Source: Sphingomonadales bacterium (GTDB lineage: Bacteria > Pseudomonadota > Alphaproteobacteria > Sphingomonadales > Sphingomonadaceae). From it: a stretch of DNA of 64,000 nucleotides. Within the stretch, counting starts at the first letter, position 1, and every line of letters starts with the position of its first letter. This document shows positions 60,064-64,000 of this stretch, in pieces. The translations under genes were made by a program, and so were the position numbers. The notes beneath the pieces were generated by a model. That model had not been told where the DNA came from. It saw only the letters and a program-made list of their open reading frames with translations, and searched no databases. The DNA is taken from positions 992,001 through 1,056,000 of the forward strand of contig JADJXT010000002.1 in the NCBI GenBank assembly GCA_016720115.1. Reading direction: 5' to 3'.

Positions 60064-60097
60064 GGGCCGCAGCCAAGACAAAGCTTAGCTGCGGCCC
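60064..60097. other. Perfect 10-bp-stem hairpin between receptor and DUF3604 genes
   Basis: GGGCCGCAGC (60064-60073) and GCTGCGGCCC (60088-60097) pair perfectly around a 14-nt loop in the 66-bp gap of two minus-strand genes. There is no T-run, so it is more likely an mRNA-stabilising or partial-attenuation hairpin in a joint transcript than a full terminator. Confidence 0.65.
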
Positions 60098-60109
60098 CCG
60101 GTAATTCCA

Positions 60110-62482
60110 TCAGAATTTGAACGTGCCGGATACCCCGTAAGTACGCGGTTGTGCATTGTTGCAGCGGACGGCGGTGCTGCCCGGGAAAACGCCGTTCCGC
60201 AAACCAAAGGCCGAATCGAGCACTTGGTAAAAGTGGGTGACGCAATAGCCTTTGTCGGTCAAATTGCTGCCGAACACGGCAACATTCCACCTGTCGTCAA
60301 GACCGGATATCTGGAAGCGCGCACCGAGCAGCGCATAACCATCCTGAATTGTCTGCGGGTTATTGTCGGTAACACCGCCATTGTTCATGTCTGAAATGAG
60401 CGACAGGTTTCCGTTCAGTGACCAGCGCAAACCGGAACTGCCGATGTCGCCCGACCATGTTGCGCCGACATTGCCGGTGAATTCCGGTGCATAGTTATTG
60501 CGCGTGCCAGCCAGATCCTGAACACCACCAATCCCCGGAAGGCCAGCGCCGCCGGGATAGAGCGTGAATTCCGAATCGAGATAGGCCAGCGCCGCGTTGA
60601 CCACGAAATTCCGCGACGGAGCGATGCGCGTGTCGAATTCGAAACCCTGATGCCGCAAATTGCCGGCATTGCGGACGACAAAGCTAACGCCGTCGAAGCT
60701 GCGATCCTGGAAACCACCGATATCCATGCGGTAGAAGGTCAGGTTCGCCTGAAGGGCACCGTCGAGCCAGCTCGTCTTTGCACCCAGTTCATAATTTTTC
60801 ACGGTTTCCCGGCCGAACAGCCGCAACTGGTTGAGTGCGACAGCACCGGCCCCCGAGTTGAAACCGCCCGATTTGAACCCGGTCGAATAACTGGCAAACA
60901 GCATGACATCGTCGTTCGGCTTGTAATTGAGTGCCGCGCGCCAGGTGAGACGATCATCCTCAAGCGCAAGGGCAACATTTTCCGTTGCGCGCAAGCTTGC
61001 GGTGAAGGGGTTGGCCCGCAACTGGACGTAAGTCGCGTCCTTTTGTTCCGTTGTCCAGCGAGCGCCCAGGGTCAGCGTCAGCGGATCGGCAATCTTGATA
61101 TTGGCCTGACCGTACACGGCAAAGCTTTCCACCGATTGGAAAAAGTCCTGATCCGTTGCGTTGACCCCGCCGCCCGACGCCAGCAAGGCGTTGCAGGTCG
61201 GGCGCGGTCCGGCGGGCACCAAGGCATTGCAGAACTGGCTTCCCAGATGGAGCTGTTCGTCGATTGTGTAGTCTTCCTTGAAATAATAAAGACCTGCGAC
61301 GAAATCGAGCTTGCCGCCGAGCAATTCGTCCTGCGGCGAAATGAACTGTAGTTCGTGGTTGTGGCTCTTGGAAACATAGCCGCCTTCGCGCGAGACGAGC
61401 GGAACAGGCGTGTAGATGACATCGCCATCAAGCTGCGTATTTTCCCACCGGCGATAGCTGTTTATCAGCCGGAGCGAGAAGCTGCCCACTTCGAGCGTCG
61501 CATCGCTGGAAATGCCCCAATGTTCGTCGCGATATTCGGCTGTGATTTGCTGATTGACGTTGCGGTCGAAAAGCACGGTATCCATGGTCGAACCGACAAG
61601 CGCATTCTGTATTGCCAGGAACGAATTCAGCTGCGCCTGCGAAACCGAGTCAGTCCTGAATTCGCTGGTAGCATAGCCGTCCCCGTCGATCTTCGAATAA
61701 TCGCCGCGAACGAGCCAGGTCAGATTGCCGAATTCCGCCTTTAGGGAAACGCGACCGGCATAGTCATCCGACTTGCCATAGGTCTTGCCATCGAGGCGGT
61801 TGTGCCAATAGCCGCCGAGCCACGAGCCCTGCCCGGCGAAACGCACTGCGACATTTTCACTCAGCGGAACGTTGACGTGGCCCGAAAGCTTGTAGCGATC
61901 ACCATTGCCGATTTCGGCGCCAATCTGGCCCGAAAATTCGTCGCGCGGCTGCGCTGTGCGGAAGGAAAGCGCGCCGACGCTCGCATTGCGTCCGAACAGC
62001 GTACCTTGCGGCCCGCGCAGGATTTCTACACCATCAATATCGAGAAAGCTGCCGATAACCGAACCGGGGCGAGGCACGTAGATGCCATCGACGAAAGCGG
62101 CCACGCTGGGTTCGGTTGCAGTATTGCCCGGTGCGCCGATGCCCCGGACGGCCAAACGCAGACCGGCAATCTGCCCGCTGCGCGTGGCCGTAAAGTTGGT
62201 TGCCAGACGCGGCAGATCCTGAACATTCAGGATATTGGCTTGCGCCAGCTTTTCCGAACCGAGCGCGACGATCGAGATCGGCACGTCCTGAACATCCTCA
62301 GAACGTTTTTGCGCTGTTACAACAATAACATCGCCTTCGCCTCCCTCAAAGGCCTCTTCTTCAACGACGTCCGCGCTTTCGCTCTGGGCCATTGCAGGCT
62401 GGATGCCCGCAAGCAGGGCAACGGCAATGGTCGAAACCGAAAGACCAAAGCGCGCGTTTTTCCCGAAAATATGCGATTTCAT
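60110..62482 (-). CDS. TonB-dependent outer membrane receptor (second)
   Basis: 790 aa. ATG 62482 lies 8 bp after AGGAGG; a GTG three codons earlier would overlap that ribosome-binding site. Signal peptide NARFGLSVSTIAVALLAGIQPAMAQ, TonB box region VIVVTAQKRSEDVQDVPISIVAL, plug motif FLDIDGVEILRGPQGTLFGRNASVGALSF, and terminal beta-strand YGVSGTFKF. It belongs to the same broad receptor class as the first copy but is clearly different in sequence. It is co-oriented with the DUF3604 gene and divergent from the SLC13 permease. Confidence 0.92.
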   Translation of the reverse strand: MKSHIFGKNARFGLSVSTIAVALLAGIQPAMAQSESADVVEEEAFEGGEGDVIVVTAQKRSEDVQDVPISIVALGSEKLAQANILNVQDLPRLATNFTATRSGQIAGLRLAVRGIGAPGNTATEPSVAAFVDGIYVPRPGSVIGSFLDIDGVEILRGPQGTLFGRNASVGALSFRTAQPRDEFSGQIGAEIGNGDRYKLSGHVNVPLSENVAVRFAGQGSWLGGYWHNRLDGKTYGKSDDYAGRVSLKAEFGNLTWLVRGDYSKIDGDGYATSEFRTDSVSQAQLNSFLAIQNALVGSTMDTVLFDRNVNQQITAEYRDEHWGISSDATLEVGSFSLRLINSYRRWENTQLDGDVIYTPVPLVSREGGYVSKSHNHELQFISPQDELLGGKLDFVAGLYYFKEDYTIDEQLHLGSQFCNALVPAGPRPTCNALLASGGGVNATDQDFFQSVESFAVYGQANIKIADPLTLTLGARWTTEQKDATYVQLRANPFTASLRATENVALALEDDRLTWRAALNYKPNDDVMLFASYSTGFKSGGFNSGAGAVALNQLRLFGRETVKNYELGAKTSWLDGALQANLTFYRMDIGGFQDRSFDGVSFVVRNAGNLRHQGFEFDTRIAPSRNFVVNAALAYLDSEFTLYPGGAGLPGIGGVQDLAGTRNNYAPEFTGNVGATWSGDIGSSGLRWSLNGNLSLISDMNNGGVTDNNPQTIQDGYALLGARFQISGLDDRWNVAVFGSNLTDKGYCVTHFYQVLDSAFGLRNGVFPGSTAVRCNNAQPRTYGVSGTFKF

Positions 62483-62798
62483 TTTGTCCACCTCCTTGAT
62501 TTTATATTCCCCTATTCCCGGACAAACCGGTCAATATGCGAATTCGATTATGTGCATTTCCGAACCGGCCCTGCGCCGAACGCGCGCGGCGCGAACCGGG
62601 ATACAAGCCACGGTCAGCGGCCAGACCTGCATGTCTCCCGGCATGCCCACATCTCTCCCATGAGTATATTTTCGTCCTGAATACCGGCCTCAATCGACGC
62701 CATATTGACTTCAGGTGACAAATTTTGTTGTATTGTGACATGTCCCCGGCCCGCATTTTCTTGCCCGACCGATTTTTCCCCCTAAGGTCAGTTGCATC
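62483..62798. promoter_or_regulatory. Divergent control region of second receptor and SLC13 permease
   Basis: 316 bp without a gene. The right part has TTGACT (62705-62710) and two GTGACA direct repeats at 62715-62720 and 62735-62740, so TGAC cores occur at 10- and 20-bp phasing in an A+T-rich setting. The left part has G+C-rich sequence and the AGGAGG of the receptor gene. No strong -35/-10 pair with normal spacing is obvious. Confidence 0.45.
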
Positions 62799-64000
62799 AT
62801 GCCCGGGCTTGATCCTGCCGCCCTTATTTCACTGATATTCGTAGCCGGACTGATCGGTTTTGCGACCGACCGGTTGCGGCATGATCTGGTGGCCCTGCTC
62901 ATGCTGGCAGCGTGCCTTCTGTTCGGCCTCGTGCCCGCCGGGCAGGCCTTTATGGGCTTTGCCGATCCGGTCGTCGTCACCGTGGCGGCGATCATGATTG
63001 TCAGTGCTGCGATTTCGCGCTCCGGCATCCTTGCCCACGCCCTGCGCCCTTTCCGCAGGGTGATGCGCGTGGAAAGCGGTATCGCTGTCGTTTATGCGCT
63101 GCTCTGCGGCGTGGCGTCGGCCTTCATGAACAATGTCGGCGCGCTGGCCCTGCTGCTGCCCGCTGCGCTGGCGAGCTGCCGTTCCGCCAAGGTGTCACCA
63201 AGCCGCATCCTGATGCCGATGGCCTTCGCCTCGCTACTCGGCGGGTTGGTGACGCTGATCGGCACGCCACCCAACGTGATCCTGGCCGGATTGCGCGCCG
63301 ATTATGGCAAGCCCGCATTCGGCATGTTCGATTTCACCTGGGTCGGCCTGCCGCTGGCGCTCGCCGGAATCGGGCTCACGCTGCTGATGGTTCGCTTCCT
63401 GCCGTCCCGGGCGAGCAGCGAGGCCGAGCCGCTGAAGTTCCGGGTGGCGGACTATCTGTTCGAATTGCGCGTGCCACAAAACTTCAAACATGCACTGACG
63501 GTCGAGAAACTGGCGTCTATCGGCGAGGGCGATGATCGCCTCGCCGTCCATGCGATTGATCGCGGGGGGATATTGGTCACGGCGCCGCGCCAGAGCCGCG
63601 AATTGCATCCCGGTGACATTGTCCAGATCGAAGGCCGGGCGCCGGTAGTGGAACAGGCGCTCGAACGCTTCGGGCTCGAACTGGCATCCGACACCGAAGA
63701 CGACCTGCTCGAAGGGTCTTTTGCCGAATGTGTGGTGACCGAAAACAGCGGCCTCATCCACAGCGATCGTCCATCCGTGCTGCTCGGACAAAACGGCGCC
63801 GCGCTTGTCGCCGTCAGCCGCCGGGGCAAGAGCATTGCCGCAGGCCTGTCTGCACAACGGCTCCGTTCGGGCGACGTGATCCTGTTGCAGGTAGCGCAAG
63901 AACGCGTCGCCGAACTGGTCCACATGTTCGACTTGCTGCCGCTGGCCGAACGCCCACTCAACCTGCGCCTCGCGGCACGGGACTGGCTGCCCCTCGCCGC
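62799..64000 (+). CDS. SLC13-family permease with RCK_C domains (cut by window edge)
   Basis: 400 codons are visible from ATG 62799, with no stop before the window end. Hydrophobic segments alternate with the DASS/SLC13 helix-loop motif MPMAFASLLGGLVTLIGTPPNVILAG, where the TPPN loop binds the anion. SAFMNNVGALALLLPAALA is the matching first-half motif. From about residue 210 two cytoplasmic RCK_C-like units follow (RVPQNFKHALTVEKLASIGEGDDRLAVHAIDRGG; FAECVVTENSGLIHSDRPSVL). This layout is that of sulfate or dicarboxylate transporters of the SAC1/SLT type. Next to a sulfatase, sulfate is an attractive substrate. Confidence 0.85.
   Translation, partial: MPGLDPAALISLIFVAGLIGFATDRLRHDLVALLMLAACLLFGLVPAGQAFMGFADPVVVTVAAIMIVSAAISRSGILAHALRPFRRVMRVESGIAVVYALLCGVASAFMNNVGALALLLPAALASCRSAKVSPSRILMPMAFASLLGGLVTLIGTPPNVILAGLRADYGKPAFGMFDFTWVGLPLALAGIGLTLLMVRFLPSRASSEAEPLKFRVADYLFELRVPQNFKHALTVEKLASIGEGDDRLAVHAIDRGGILVTAPRQSRELHPGDIVQIEGRAPVVEQALERFGLELASDTEDDLLEGSFAECVVTENSGLIHSDRPSVLLGQNGAALVAVSRRGKSIAAGLSAQRLRSGDVILLQVAQERVAELVHMFDLLPLAERPLNLRLAARDWLPLA

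Overview
The window reads as chromosomal DNA of an alphaproteobacterium of the order Sphingomonadales, probably Sphingopyxis-, Sphingorhabdus- or Sphingomonas-like. The pointers are high G+C, two large TonB-dependent receptors plus a tonB-exbB-exbD-exbD operon, exosortase-A-type glycosylation genes, an intracellular polyhydroxyalkanoate depolymerase, GANTC and CtrA-like motifs at the ribonucleotide reductase promoter, and the G+C-rich palindromes common in this group. This is an inference from gene content; no rRNA or tRNA gene was found.

Layout. 1-6072: the end of a DinG-like helicase, a SixA-like phosphatase and a GNAT acetyltransferase, then a four-gene set of circularly permuted ATP-grasp, alpha-E, transglutaminase-like and Anbu proteasome-like proteins. 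6073-9092 (minus): rpmF-plsX-fabH-ihfA-merR. 9289-12434: MAPEG protein, glyoxalase-II-like hydrolase, a HigBA-type toxin-antitoxin pair, and an S24 repressor with an operator array facing two small genes. 12438-17648: a membrane protein, an exosortase-A-associated glycosyltransferase, a 59-aa protein, a putative O-glycosylation ligase and an MscS channel. 17784-20980: MaoC, thiolase, carboxymuconolactone-decarboxylase-like, ABM and DUF805 genes. 20977-25205: epimerase, PHA depolymerase, ABC exporter. 25570-28205 (minus): TonB energisation operon. 28468-35565: mixed housekeeping genes, including cobalamin adenosyltransferase, GluQRS, HNH nuclease, class II aldolase, rpsU and FKBP isomerase. 35775-37167: an A+T-rich cassette between inverted repeats with one TPR-like gene. 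37288-43732 (minus): EamA transporter, class I fumarase, two exported proteins of unknown function and TesB. 43733-48000: nrdA, a DUF559 nuclease inside repeat doublets, and nrdB. 48091-48932: an IS5-family element. 48980-64000: an accessory catabolic region with a broken flavin hydroxylase, MFS transporter, acyl-CoA synthetase, MarR regulator, Tat-exported sulfatase, two TonB receptors, a DUF3604 protein and an SLC13 permease.

How it fits together. The last 15 kb looks like an uptake and degradation unit for a sulfated, probably hydrophobic or aromatic, compound. The receptors would import it using the TonB system at 25.6-28.2 kb, the sulfatase would release sulfate in the periplasm, the SLC13 permease would move sulfate or the organic anion, and the acyl-CoA synthetase and hydroxylase would start carbon breakdown under MarR control. 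The hydroxylase is now frameshifted and interrupted. This substrate assignment is inferred from gene families.

The most unusual DNA-level signals come from small repeat elements. A REPIN-like double palindrome has inserted in frame in gluQRS with an apparent 5-bp duplication. A DUF559 nuclease gene lies between two palindromic doublets that supply its ribosome-binding site and its last codons, and the unit separates nrdA from nrdB. A foreign-looking TPR gene lies between arms of about 60 bp in inverted orientation. The nrdA upstream region is exceptionally dense in cell-cycle motifs and potential RNA structure.
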